A DNA stretch of 64,000 nucleotides. Source: Candidatus Woesearchaeota archaeon (GTDB lineage: Archaea > Nanobdellota > Nanobdellia > Woesearchaeales > UBA9989). The stretch lies in NCBI GenBank assembly GCA_013329045.1, contig DUKZ01000038.1:2514-66513 (forward strand). The letters are read 5' to 3'. Below the pieces are notes generated by a model that did not search any database, was not told the DNA's origin, and saw nothing but the letters and a program-made list of their open reading frames with translations. This document shows, piece by piece, positions 1 through 7,315 of the stretch. Made by a program: the position numbers and the translations under genes. Position 1 is the stretch's first letter, and every line of letters starts with the position of its first letter.

Positions 1-908
1 GTGGTTGCTGCCTCAAAATACTGGCCAACCATACTTTTCTCTATAAAGACCACATAGAAACTGTAAAAATATGCGGCACTTGTACCAAGAGCAATAAGGG
101 TGTCCATGTCTGCAGACCTGTTCTTTAGAGCATTCCATGCACCCTTATAGAACCTTGCCCCAACATAAAATTGGACCGGGGTTGCCAGAAGGAAGAGAAC
201 ATAGGATGCATAAGGGAACTCTAGGCCGAAGAAAAACAGGCCATCACTCATGAAAAACATCCCAATAATGAGGGCTGGAAGAGAGAAAACAAGACTTATG
301 AAAACCAGACGTTTGATGTCCCGACGCTCTTTCTTTTCCCTCTGTTCCTTTAACTTCGCTGGATCAATCGCTTTTGCCTTCGTGCCAGCGTGAACTGCGG
401 CTGATGAGGAATCACCAGCATCCAGCGGAAATGCCTGATAGCCCTTTTTTTCAATGGCTTTCACAAGATCATCAACGGATGCTTTTTTTTGATCGATGAA
501 CACTGTTGCTTTTTCAGTGGCATAATTCACATTCGCATTTTTTACGCCATTTACTTTTTTTAGCGCCCTGGTGATCACATTTGCGCAGCTGGCACAATGC
601 ATACCACCAATAGATATAGCGATCTCCTTTCCCGCAGCCTGACTTGATGATGCTTCTGCCGGACTTTTATCCACTGTTTTCTCCAACGAATAGGCCTGAT
701 AGCCTCTTTTTTCAATTGCCCTGACAAGGTCTTTCATTGATACCTTAGGGTCGATGGTCACTGTTGCCTGCTCAGTTGCATAATTCACATTTGCATCATG
801 CACCCCGCTCACTTTCTTCAATGATCTTGAGATGATATTTGCGCAGCTGGCACAATGCATACCACCAACAGATATCCTCACCTGCCTTCTCGTCTCATTT
901 TCTGCCAT
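1..908 (-). CDS. copA: Copper-transporting P1B-type ATPase, N-terminal part (runs off left edge)
   Basis: The first 302 residues of a heavy-metal P-type ATPase that pumps copper across the membrane. Two metal-binding HMA domains are visible, each with GMHCASC (Cys pairs at residues 18/21 and 104/107), then a charged linker (about 175-198) and the first membrane helices (about 199-220 and 232-250). MDTLIALGT at 267-275 is typical of CopA-type pumps. The CPC, DKTG and ATP-binding regions lie outside the window, so the ion specificity is inferred from the HMA motifs and neighbours. It begins 11 bases after the CopZ-like gene and is downstream of an ArsR gene, so it is probably copper-induced. 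The two HMA domains are nearly identical even at DNA level, which suggests a recent internal duplication. Confidence 0.93.
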   Translation of the reverse strand, partial: MAENETRRQVRISVGGMHCASCANIISRSLKKVSGVHDANVNYATEQATVTIDPKVSMKDLVRAIEKRGYQAYSLEKTVDKSPAEASSSQAAGKEIAISIGGMHCASCANVITRALKKVNGVKNANVNYATEKATVFIDQKKASVDDLVKAIEKKGYQAFPLDAGDSSSAAVHAGTKAKAIDPAKLKEQREKKERRDIKRLVFISLVFSLPALIIGMFFMSDGLFFFGLEFPYASYVLFLLATPVQFYVGARFYKGAWNALKNRSADMDTLIALGTSAAYFYSFYVVFIEKSMVGQYFEAAT

Positions 909-919
909 GTTCTTTCAAC

Positions 920-1135
920 TCATACACGTGTTACCTTATAATCCCCTTCAGCCTCGATTGCCTTACTCAAGATGCCAGGATCCTTGTCTGTCTCGACTGT
1001 TATGATACCAACCTGTTTTTTCTCATCAATTTTCATACTTATTACCTGTGCACCTTCATCCTCAAGAACATCCTGAATGAGCATCTTGCAGCTCTTGCAA
1101 TGCATCCCTTTGACTTCCAGTTTTATTCGTGCCAT
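920..1135 (-). CDS. CopZ-like copper chaperone (single HMA domain)
   Basis: A 71-residue single HMA-fold protein with the metal site GMHCKSC at residues 10-16. It would carry Cu(I) in the cytosol and hand it to the adjacent ATPase. The start is chosen at the ATG preceded by AGGAGG seven bases upstream; a longer reading to 1162 adds only a basic leader inside the ArsR gene. The chosen start still overlaps the ArsR coding end by 74 bases. The beta-alpha-beta pattern ends in a degenerate tail (GDYKVTRV). It lies between the regulator and the pump in one operon. Nickel, mercury or zinc cannot be excluded from the motif alone. Confidence 0.9.
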   Translation of the reverse strand: MARIKLEVKGMHCKSCKMLIQDVLEDEGAQVISMKIDEKKQVGIITVETDKDPGILSKAIEAEGDYKVTRV

Positions 1136-1451
1136 TTTTTTCCTCCTTTCGCGCAACAACACATTTGCAATAGGCGTCCATATGCTGGTGCATCATCTTC
1201 AATAATGGTTTGATCGTGGCGTTGTTGAGCTCGTAGTAGCGCTCTTTTCCCTTCCTTTTTACTGTCACGAAGCCACACTCTTCCAACCTTTTCAGGCTGT
1301 GTGAGACAGTAGACTGCTCATAGGGCAGAGCCTCAACAATCGATGTTACATTTTTTGTCCCCTGGGAGAGGAACTCGATGATTTCCAGGCGCACCTGGTT
1401 TGCCAGGGTGCCAAAAAACTGCCTGTATGGTTGTCTTAGTGCTTGCCTCAT
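1062..1451 (-). CDS. ArsR-family metal-sensing repressor
   Basis: A 129-residue winged-helix repressor. Residues about 10-85 show the ArsR pattern: FFGTLANQVRLEIIEFL, then a recognition helix around YEQSTVSHSLKRLEE and a wing with KRKGKERYYELN. The C-terminal part has His and Cys residues (MHQHMDAYCKC at about 87-97) suited to binding Cu(I) or a similar soft metal. The gene heads the unit arsR-copZ-copA, and a palindrome sits at its own predicted transcription start, so autoregulation and release by metal are likely. The C-terminal 24 residues are read from DNA that also encodes the chaperone start; this tail (ending QDAHSGCS) may be dispensable. Confidence 0.88.
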   Translation of the reverse strand: MRQALRQPYRQFFGTLANQVRLEIIEFLSQGTKNVTSIVEALPYEQSTVSHSLKRLEECGFVTVKRKGKERYYELNNATIKPLLKMMHQHMDAYCKCVVARKEEKNGTNKTGSQRDALQELQDAHSGCS

Positions 1452-1479
1452 CTTTCATAACTCATTTTTCTTATAGATG

Positions 1480-1508
1480 ACATATTTCACATATGTTATT
1501 TATACCAT
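1480..1508 (-). promoter_or_regulatory. TATA box and ArsR-type palindromic operator
   Basis: On the minus strand GGTATAAATAA (1498-1508) is a good archaeal TATA box. About 10-25 bases downstream lies the inverted repeat ACATAT-N5-ATATGT (1480-1496), where transcription should begin, 29 bases before the arsR ATG. Short AT-rich palindromes of this kind are typical ArsR-family operators. Repressor binding here would block RNA polymerase recruitment or initiation. The role is inferred from position. Confidence 0.6.
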
Positions 1509-1622
1509 ATATTTAAATGTTTTGTTTGATCTTTCGTTTGTTCTTTCCTGAAAAAAAGAACAAGAAAAGCTGCAGACATGCAGCCTCTAAAATAATTAAA
1601 TGAAGTATACGATGTATACAAT

Positions 1623-2147
1623 TTAAGTAACTACAATGTTTCCTCTCATGGACTGATGTCCAGCGCCGCAAGGTACATTGCAAAAATAGGTGAACTCGCC
1701 TGCCTTGTCTGCGACGAACTCAGCTGTTTTTTCTTCTCCTGGGGAGACTGGCTTGATTGATATGCCAAAGTCTGGCAGTGCAAAGCCATGCGTCCCTTCC
1801 CTGCTTGTCACAATCACTTTTACTGTGTCTCCTTTATTGATTGTTATTGGCTCAACATCAAAACCAAAGTTGTATGCAGTAATCCTGAGCTCTTTTACCG
1901 GGGCATCTGATCCACTTAGTGTTCCCTCTTGTCTGATCATCTCAACAGGGGGTTTTGCTGGCTGGCCATCAACAGACCCATCTTCAATTTGTGTGTCTGA
2001 AACAATAGTTTCTTGGACATTTGCATTCTCCGGTGCTGGCACCATCATATCTTGTCCTGCCACCCCAACATCAGCATTCTTCGTACTCGAGCAGCCCATT
2101 ACGAAGAGAAAGGCTACCAACACAATACCCATCAGCTTTGTATTCAT
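1623..2147 (-). CDS. Secreted cupredoxin lipoprotein with CuA-type (COX2-like) copper site
   Basis: A 174-residue secreted protein. The signal peptide ends in a lipobox-like VMGC (Cys19), followed by a low-complexity linker and a C-terminal cupredoxin domain (about 85-174). The ligand pattern is that of the binuclear CuA site of cytochrome oxidase subunit II and N2O reductase: an upstream His in THGFALPDFG, then C156-x3-C160-x3-H164-x2-M167 in FCNVPCGAGHQSM. No oxidase subunits are seen, and with copper-export genes all around, a copper-binding or copper-relay role outside the membrane is more likely than respiration. Electron transfer remains an alternative. Confidence 0.85.
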   Translation of the reverse strand: MNTKLMGIVLVAFLFVMGCSSTKNADVGVAGQDMMVPAPENANVQETIVSDTQIEDGSVDGQPAKPPVEMIRQEGTLSGSDAPVKELRITAYNFGFDVEPITINKGDTVKVIVTSREGTHGFALPDFGISIKPVSPGEEKTAEFVADKAGEFTYFCNVPCGAGHQSMRGNIVVT

Positions 2148-2260
2148 AGTTCATCACCTGCTTCATTGACTTATTGGTCAATGACTCGCTTTAATTTTTC
2201 CTCTACCTGTCTGCAACGTGTTCCAACTTGGCATCTTTAACCATATCTTGGTGAGCACCC

Positions 2261-2303
2261 CAAAGCCCTCACGCGCAAGGTTCTCTTGTGAGGGGAGGCT
2301 TTG
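2261..2303. repeat. Intergenic inverted repeat (hairpin) between the two cupredoxin genes
   Basis: CAAAGCC-CTCAC (2261-2272) pairs with GTGAG-GGGA-GGCTTTG (2288-2303), leaving a 15-base loop and a 4-base bulge. On the plus strand it is followed by a T run. It lies after the 2368-2874 gene in the direction of transcription and could limit read-through or stabilise the 3' end. Confidence 0.55.
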
Positions 2304-2367
2304 CTTTTTTAAATGATATGTTTAATGTTTTCTTGCAGCTATAGGTAGATTGGTTGGTGCTTCCATC

Positions 2368-2874
2368 TCACCCGCCACACCCACATCCTCCACCACTAGC
2401 GCCGCATGAGCCTCCTTGACCTGTAATGACTGGCTCTGGAGCAGCCTGAATCACACCAGCGCCATTTGCAACAGTAAATGAGCCTCTCCCCATGCCCATG
2501 GAACAGACTACCTGGAAGGTGCCGCTCTTATCTGGAATAAATTCTATAATATTATCTCCAGGAGAAACGCTTTTTCTCACGCCAAAGGATGGAATGGTAA
2601 CTGAACGCATGCAACCAGTGACAGTATTCGTATCAACGGTCATTCTCACAGGAACCCCTGGCTGCAAGGTTGAAGGAGTCATGACATATCCATACTTAGA
2701 GTAGCTCAGTGTCACTTCCTGCATCCCATTTGGGGCTGGAGCGGTTTTCAGCAAGGGCTGCGCTACATCCTTTTGTTTTACTGCTGAAGTATATGTGGTC
2801 ATTGTTGCAATCCCGACAAGCAGGACAATCACAATTGCACCGATTACTGGTAATGGCTTTATCTCTTTAAACAT
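2368..2874 (-). CDS. Membrane-anchored cupredoxin-like protein with Cys/Gly-rich tail
   Basis: A 168-residue protein with one N-terminal membrane anchor (about 9-28) and an external cupredoxin-like domain (about 50-137). Candidate metal ligands are Cys88 (TGCMRSV) and Cys124, Met126 and Met128 (VCSMGMGRG). The C-terminal tail carries Cys157, Cys164 and Cys166 among glycines, a form often seen in copper-binding secreted proteins. This C...CxMGM arrangement resembles the cupredoxin-1 domains fused to bacterial metal exporters. It starts 1 base after the Met-rich membrane protein ends and is surely co-transcribed with it. Function: extracytoplasmic copper binding, inferred. Confidence 0.8.
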   Translation of the reverse strand: MFKEIKPLPVIGAIVIVLLVGIATMTTYTSAVKQKDVAQPLLKTAPAPNGMQEVTLSYSKYGYVMTPSTLQPGVPVRMTVDTNTVTGCMRSVTIPSFGVRKSVSPGDNIIEFIPDKSGTFQVVCSMGMGRGSFTVANGAGVIQAAPEPVITGQGGSCGASGGGCGCGG

Positions 2875-2875
2875 C

Positions 2876-3787
2876 TTATCCTCCGACTAACACTGATTTT
2901 GGCCCAAAGACCATAATGGCAATGAGTATGAATGCTGCAATAATACAATATGAAGCAAATGTTGGCAGATCAATAGGTTTCTTTTTTATTTTTGTGTTGC
3001 CTTCGGCAACTTCCTCATAGAGCATATAGGAGAGGCCGGCAACAATCAGTATGTTGATGATCATATAGAACGGCATAAACCAGAGCAAGTGATCAGAAAA
3101 CATCATGACAGATATCATTGGACCCATCGTGCCGCCCATCAAGCCAGCCATCATCCCTTCCATGAGTCCCATAATGCCGCAGCACTTTCCTGTTAATGCG
3201 CCGATAAAGACACCAAGAAGCATTCCAGTCATTGATCCGACGAAGAATCCGTTCGTTGCGCCAATAATGGCACCTACCATCATGCCAGCCTGCATGCCAA
3301 AGGTCATGCCAACCATCATGCCCACCATACACGTGTATTTTGCATCATAAGCAAAGTAATGCCACAATGCTATTCCAATTGTTATGACAGATACACCAAG
3401 GTAAAACACCCACCAACCATACTGGATTGCAAAATTTGGGATGGTATTAAAAAAAAGCAAATAAGAGACGAGGATAAGAATCGCCAAGACCATTGCTGAC
3501 ATACCCGCATAATTTAATCCCTGAAGCTCGAGCTCATACTTTTGAGGGTTTTCTTTCATATCCCTCCTCCTTTCCCTGAATGATTTTCTTTCGAAAGGAG
3601 TAGTTGACGCGCGAAAACCAGCTTCTTTGATGATCTCGACTACTTCTTTTGGATTTATCTTATCGGTCGTCAAGACAACCGCATCCTTGCTGATCTGATA
3701 ATCATGTATGCCTCTCTTCTCAAATCTCTTCTTAAGGAGATTTACGCAACTGTCACATTCAATGTCTGGAACATAAATTGTCTCCAT
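2876..3787 (-). CDS. HMA-like head fused to a Met-rich membrane protein (putative copper transport/handling)
   Basis: A 303-residue protein. Residues 1-60 form an HMA-like domain with a Cys pair (ECDSC, Cys11/Cys14). After a basic linker there are about six membrane segments (about 93-113, 122-145, 153-172, 176-200, 232-258, 280-298). Between 153 and 239 there are about 19 methionines, many as GMM/MxxxM, plus Cys201-Cys202, suggesting a soft-metal path through the membrane. The start is the ATG of METIYV, with GGTGAG upstream. The fusion of a cytosolic metal-binding head to a Met-rich membrane part and its place beside cupredoxins suggest copper movement, but I do not recognise a named family. 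Confidence 0.75.
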   Translation of the reverse strand: METIYVPDIECDSCVNLLKKRFEKRGIHDYQISKDAVVLTTDKINPKEVVEIIKEAGFRASTTPFERKSFRERRRDMKENPQKYELELQGLNYAGMSAMVLAILILVSYLLFFNTIPNFAIQYGWWVFYLGVSVITIGIALWHYFAYDAKYTCMVGMMVGMTFGMQAGMMVGAIIGATNGFFVGSMTGMLLGVFIGALTGKCCGIMGLMEGMMAGLMGGTMGPMISVMMFSDHLLWFMPFYMIINILIVAGLSYMLYEEVAEGNTKIKKKPIDLPTFASYCIIAAFILIAIMVFGPKSVLVGG

Positions 3788-3870
3788 TCTCTCACCCACG
3801 GCATTTTTATGCCACATGCAGAGAAGAAGCGGTCCTTTAAATACCCTTTCTTGAATATTTCACCCCAAAG

Positions 3871-3910
3871 ACCGTTTAAGATGGCAAAATTTACTGCTTA
3901 CACCGTTTAA
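3871..3910. promoter_or_regulatory. Direct repeat ACCGTTTAA upstream of the Met-rich copper gene
   Basis: ACCGTTTAA occurs at 3871-3879 and 3902-3910, 31 bases (about three helical turns) apart. A TATA-like GTATTTAAAG lies at about 3837-3847, upstream of the 3787 start. The repeats sit just downstream of the winged-helix gene that ends at 3919 and could be its binding sites, but this is only positional evidence. Confidence 0.3.
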
Positions 3911-3918
3911 TTCGTGTT

Positions 3919-4449
3919 TTAGAACTCTTTTTTCAGGAATACTTGATTGGTCTTTCCTGAAGGCTTTTTTGCGATGATATCCCTCTCTTCTAACTCCTTG
4001 AGCATCAAGGACAAACTGGTCTTTGACATCCCGGCTTTTATCCTGAGAGTTTCCTGCTTTATGCCCTCCTGAGATTTAATGAGCCTGAGCACCTTTTGCT
4101 CATCTTCTGTGAAGCCTGAAAGGAATGCAAGGAATTCATCCTTTTGCTTGACCACTCTTAGTGCTGAAGAGACATTCTCGCTTTGTTGGGCTAGCAGCCG
4201 CTGGGTTTTGTCAAAGGCAATGAGATATATGCCAAGGATAATGAGGGAGGCTGCAATTACCCACCCTACAATATAGACAGTATAATCACGATCGCCGTGC
4301 AGACAGCTTCCATCTGTCAAATAACAGGTCCCTTTCTCATCAATATACTCATCAATGAGACTGTCTTCCCGATTCTTCGTAAAAAGCACAACGATAGAGA
4401 GAATTATTCCGAGGATGAGGAGGATGCCTCCAATCTGCCTTTGATTCAT
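3919..4449 (-). CDS. Membrane-anchored winged-helix regulator
   Basis: A 176-residue protein with two membrane helices (about 6-23 and 58-79) joined by a short outer loop with two cysteines (Cys42, Cys49), and a cytosolic C-terminal winged-helix domain (about 112-176: FTEDEQKVLRLIKSQEG...LSLMLKELEERDIIAKKPSGKTNQVFL). Membrane-bound MarR/ArsR-like one-component regulators of this layout are common in archaea. The outer Cys pair could sense metal or redox state, which would fit the copper genes downstream on the same strand. Ligand and targets are unknown. Confidence 0.7.
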   Translation of the reverse strand: MNQRQIGGILLILGIILSIVVLFTKNREDSLIDEYIDEKGTCYLTDGSCLHGDRDYTVYIVGWVIAASLIILGIYLIAFDKTQRLLAQQSENVSSALRVVKQKDEFLAFLSGFTEDEQKVLRLIKSQEGIKQETLRIKAGMSKTSLSLMLKELEERDIIAKKPSGKTNQVFLKKEF

Positions 4450-4518
4450 GAATTCTTTGTTTTGGCCATAAAATAAAAACTTATGCTTTTAAGCCAAGAC
4501 GAAGGCCAATGCATCCCT

Positions 4519-5058
4519 TTAAACAAACGTTTTTGCCTTTCGCTTTTCTGTCCTTTTCTGCTCGAGAAAACGATAGACGGTCTTGTGCATAGATCCGGTG
4601 AGGAGCTGGTCTATTGCTTTTCGCGCATTCATCACATCCTGCACTTCCCCAATAATGCTGATCGTCTTCCCATACACAGAGATATGGGTACTCGTGAGCT
4701 CTTCAATGTACTTCCTAGCTTTACCTTCCTCTCCAATCACCCTGCCTTTCAACCGTTGCAGGTGCTGCTTTGTCTTGACAAAATCACCAATGCTGATTGT
4801 CTCACAGGAATAATCTGACTTGAGCAACAAAAGAGCAATGTCTGGATTAAAGCCCCTGCCAATGGAGCGAACGATCTCCCTTGCAGTATACAGCTTTAGG
4901 TTGTCCCTGCCAGAAATGGAGACTTCACCTTCCTCAGAACTGATCTTGAGCGATGTCTCTGTTGCCTCCTCAATCTGCTTTTTAATCTCCCCACCGCTGC
5001 CAATCAGTATAGGGATCCTTTCTTTTGGAACCTTCAACTCATAATTAAACTCTAGCAT
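4519..5058 (-). CDS. Archaeal PNO1/Dim2-like KH-domain RNA-binding protein
   Basis: A 179-residue protein with two KH domains. The first (about 8-65) has the GxxG loop in LIGSGGEIKKQI; the second (about 98-158) has RVIGEEGKARKYIEELT. The C-terminus is strongly basic (QKRTEKRKAKTFV). Length and layout match the archaeal homologue of eukaryotic PNO1/Dim2, which acts in 18S/16S rRNA 3'-end maturation with the Nob1 nuclease; RIO kinases act in the same process. A RIO1 gene lies about 1 kb away on the same strand, which supports a small-subunit biogenesis role. Confidence 0.88.
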   Translation of the reverse strand: MLEFNYELKVPKERIPILIGSGGEIKKQIEEATETSLKISSEEGEVSISGRDNLKLYTAREIVRSIGRGFNPDIALLLLKSDYSCETISIGDFVKTKQHLQRLKGRVIGEEGKARKYIEELTSTHISVYGKTISIIGEVQDVMNARKAIDQLLTGSMHKTVYRFLEQKRTEKRKAKTFV

Positions 5059-5118
5059 GGAACATGAAGATGGAAAAACATTTTTAAAGGTTTGGAAAAT
5101 GGCTATTTACGTTGAAGG

Positions 5119-5265
5119 GTTTGAAAACAACAATAATGGCTTCGACGCCTTGCTTTGCAAGGCTATAAACCACCCCGAAAGTCCACCAAAAGCTTTGCTT
5201 TTTGGTCGCGAAAACAGGTTTTCACGGGCCAACCCTGGGTTTATCTCGCCATTGCTGTTTTCAAA
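5119..5265. repeat. Complex cruciform element (structured-repeat family, copy 1)
   Basis: The outer arms TTTGAAAACAACAATAATGGC-like (5120-5140) and GCCATTGCTGTTTTCAAAA (5248-5266) pair almost fully. Inside are several perfect hairpins: GCCTTGC-ttt-GCAAGGC, ACCAAAAGC-ttt-GCTTTTTGGT, GAAAAC-ag-GTTTTC and AACCC-t-GGGTT. It fills the gap between the KH gene and the end of the TPR gene. The outer arm shares CAAT..TGGC / GCCATTG with the copy at 31.4 kb. Confidence 0.7.
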
Positions 5266-5275
5266 AGTATTGAAG

Positions 5276-5920
5276 TTAGTTATAATATTCTGCAACCTTA
5301 TTGATGATGTTGAGATTGTCCTTTGCATGAGGGAATAAAGGATCATCTTCCAGGCACCTTTCAAAAAAAATCTTTGCGCCAAAGAGCAGGTCGCTTCTTA
5401 TCTCACCATTCTCTTGCCCCTGCTGGAAGAGATCAACACTCATGATCCCTGCATCGAACTGCGCGCCGGGGTTTGTCTGATCGAGATTTGCTGCAATCGT
5501 GATGTGATTGACCGCTTCAGCCAGCATTCCTTTCTCGAAATAGGCTAATGCTAGTGAATAATGAGCTTTGGCATACCCTGGATCGATCGAGATGGCAGTT
5601 GTGAAAGCAGCGATTGCCTCATCATTATTGCCTTCTTCGTGATACGCAGTCCCTAGGTTATGATATGCCTCCTTGAAATGCAGGGAGGAGACAATCGCCT
5701 TTTTGTATGCCAATTCTGCACTTGCCCAATCACCCTTTTTGCCAAATGCATTTCCGAGCTTGAAATAAAGGATTTCTGGGCTCTGCGCGATTGTTGCAAT
5801 AAACTGCTGGCCCACCTCCTCTGATGGGGCAATTACCTTCACCAGTGCTCCCTCTGCACTCACGAGACTTGCAATAAGAATGATGAATAGTGCATACATT
5901 ACATACAGCTCTTTTTTCAT
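5276..5920 (-). CDS. Secreted TPR-repeat protein
   Basis: A 214-residue protein with an N-terminal signal peptide (LYVMYALFIILIASLVSAEG, cut near residue 22) and tetratricopeptide repeats from about residue 48 to 210. Repeat signatures include AYHNLGTAYHEEGNNDEAIAAF and AHYSLALAYFEKGMLAEAV. TPRs bind partner proteins; here outside the membrane. Nothing indicates the partner. It precedes the KH gene and follows RIO1 with separate spacing, so operon membership is unclear. Confidence 0.8.
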   Translation of the reverse strand: MKKELYVMYALFIILIASLVSAEGALVKVIAPSEEVGQQFIATIAQSPEILYFKLGNAFGKKGDWASAELAYKKAIVSSLHFKEAYHNLGTAYHEEGNNDEAIAAFTTAISIDPGYAKAHYSLALAYFEKGMLAEAVNHITIAANLDQTNPGAQFDAGIMSVDLFQQGQENGEIRSDLLFGAKIFFERCLEDDPLFPHAKDNLNIINKVAEYYN

Positions 5921-5963
5921 GCCAATCCCCCGCTAGAAACACTCAAAGGAGGTATATAAATCT

Positions 5964-6665
5964 TTAGTTTACTAACTTATGCTTCTTTAGAACCTTTATA
6001 GTATCAACACCCTGCTTCTCAAATAATGTTGAGATATTCTTTAGATCCCTTGTCCAGTACTCCTTGCCATTTGGATCAGCAAAAGGGGTTGCTGTAGAGA
6101 AATCAATCAGGATCGGATGCTCATTATCATTCAACACATTAAATGGGGATAGGTCTGCATGGACAAGTCCGATCTTCTTTAGCTTTGCAATCTCTCTTAC
6201 CATAGCATCGAAGAATTTTGCCGGATTCTTCGGGGTTTGATTCTTTAATTTTGGCGCGGGAGCATCCTGGCCGATGAGCTCTTCAATGAGAACATTATTT
6301 ACGACCGCATAAGGCAGGGGGCATGCTACCTCTCCATTTCTTGCAGTGAGCAGATTCTTGTATTCTCGCTGGGCCCAGGCAAAGATGACTTTTCTTCGCT
6401 GCGCCTTTAACCCCTTGAACCTCGGGTCAGTCCTGATATATTCATACATCCTGTTGAAATCAGCAGACTCAAGACGGTAAATCTTGACGATTACCTTCTC
6501 ACCCCCCTTTGATGCGGTAAAGACATTCGATTCCTTGCCGATGGACACAGGGCTGATCAATTCGTCAAAGTGGTGCTGGCCCCTGAGCTTTTCGAGAGTG
6601 AGAATAGTAAAATTATCGAATACATTGTTGTACACCTTCCAGATCTCCTTTGACTTCTTTGCCAC
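5964..6665 (-). CDS. RIO1-type serine/threonine protein kinase
   Basis: A 233-residue RIO kinase. The ATP loop is GKESNVF (about 43-49) with VIVKIYR holding the ATP-binding lysine. The catalytic loop is VHADLSPFNVL (about 170-180) and the metal-binding Asp is in LIDFSTAT (about 187-194). The ESADFNRMYEYIRTDPRF segment matches the flexible loop of RIO1 rather than RIO2, and no RIO2 winged-helix domain is present. RIO1 works in late maturation of the small ribosomal subunit. It lies next to aIF5A and near the PNO1-like gene, forming an RNA/translation neighbourhood. Confidence 0.93.
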   Translation of the reverse strand: MAKKSKEIWKVYNNVFDNFTILTLEKLRGQHHFDELISPVSIGKESNVFTASKGGEKVIVKIYRLESADFNRMYEYIRTDPRFKGLKAQRRKVIFAWAQREYKNLLTARNGEVACPLPYAVVNNVLIEELIGQDAPAPKLKNQTPKNPAKFFDAMVREIAKLKKIGLVHADLSPFNVLNDNEHPILIDFSTATPFADPNGKEYWTRDLKNISTLFEKQGVDTIKVLKKHKLVN

Positions 6666-6713
6666 GAGAATGAATGTGATTATCCCAGTTAATAACCTTT
6701 TGCCTCCGCCGAT

Positions 6714-7088
6714 TCATCGTTTCTCCAACACCCGCACATTATTATTATAATCGATAAACGTGACCTGGTCACCTTCGTTTATCTCCTCCAAGAGTTCAGG
6801 ATCCGCGGTCGCCTCCAATGTCTCATAGGAATGCCCATCCATGATCTGGAGGCCTGCAGAAGTCTTTGCGATCACCTGTCCGGATTTTCGCATGATATCT
6901 AGCGCCTCGACGAAATCATGATGCTGAAACGTTGCCGTTTTTTCTCCTCCACCAGTGAAGGGCCTTAGGTAGACTTTCAGTTTCGAGTGGGAATGGGTGC
7001 CAAAGACAACCACTTCCTTCCTTGTCACCTGATGCGGCTCATTGTTGAACATGATATAACTGCCCTTCTTGAGTTCTTTTGCTTCCAT
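6714..7088 (-). CDS. Translation factor aIF5A, with Thr at the hypusine position
   Basis: A 124-residue aIF5A with an N-terminal SH3-like domain and a C-terminal OB domain (GQVIAKTSAGLQIMDGHSYETLEA...EGDQVTFIDYNNNVRVLEK). The factor helps ribosomes through difficult peptide-bond steps. The start is set at the ATG with GGGGTGA upstream; earlier codons to 7139 look spurious. In typical aIF5A the tip loop reads PGKHGxAK, where the first Lys becomes hypusine. Here the aligned loop is FGTHSHSK, read from codons GGC ACC CAT TCC CAC TCG AAA, so the modified Lys is replaced by Thr. The rest of the fold is intact, so this seems to be a hypusine-independent form and not a pseudogene. Confidence 0.9.
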   Translation of the reverse strand: MEAKELKKGSYIMFNNEPHQVTRKEVVVFGTHSHSKLKVYLRPFTGGGEKTATFQHHDFVEALDIMRKSGQVIAKTSAGLQIMDGHSYETLEATADPELLEEINEGDQVTFIDYNNNVRVLEKR

Positions 7089-7206
7089 GAGATTCACCCC
7101 ATGTTCGCCTATACACCGGGATATATTAAGATTGCGCAATTAAGATTGTGCAAAGGATGAGAGAGGAGATGTTATTTACTATATTGTAAAATAATAAAAC
7201 CCAACC

Positions 7207-7308
7207 TTTATATAATAGGAAGTTCCTCACCATGTTCTAAGCAGTTGTGCAAAAGAAGCCCGATTTTGGTTATAATCACGGTTATAACACCTAAAAAAGG
7301 TGTTTTTT
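7207..7308 (+). other. TATA box with downstream repeats and a terminator-like hairpin (possible small RNA or leader)
   Basis: TTTATATAAT (7207-7216) is a strong archaeal TATA box with no protein start within 30 bases. Downstream, ATAATCACGG occurs twice (about 7271 and 7311), GTTATAA...TTATAAC can form a hairpin, and ACACC-taaaaaa-GGTGT followed by T6 (7287-7308) looks like an intrinsic terminator. The hairpins overlap, so they could be alternatives. No coding frame is convincing. Confidence 0.4.
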
Positions 7309-7315
7309 GCATAAT

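Noticed and set aside
839-1213. 124-residue plus-strand ORF
   Set aside because: It is antisense to CopA, CopZ and ArsR, which all have clear motifs; low-complexity translation and no ribosome site.
3093-3350. Two ORFs over the Met-rich membrane segment
   Set aside because: Repetitive Met/Gly codons of the real gene keep other frames open; the translations are low-complexity shadows.
5057-5382. ORFs on both strands across the cruciform element at 5.1-5.3 kb
   Set aside because: They are read through inverted-repeat arms and have no ribosome site or recognisable product.
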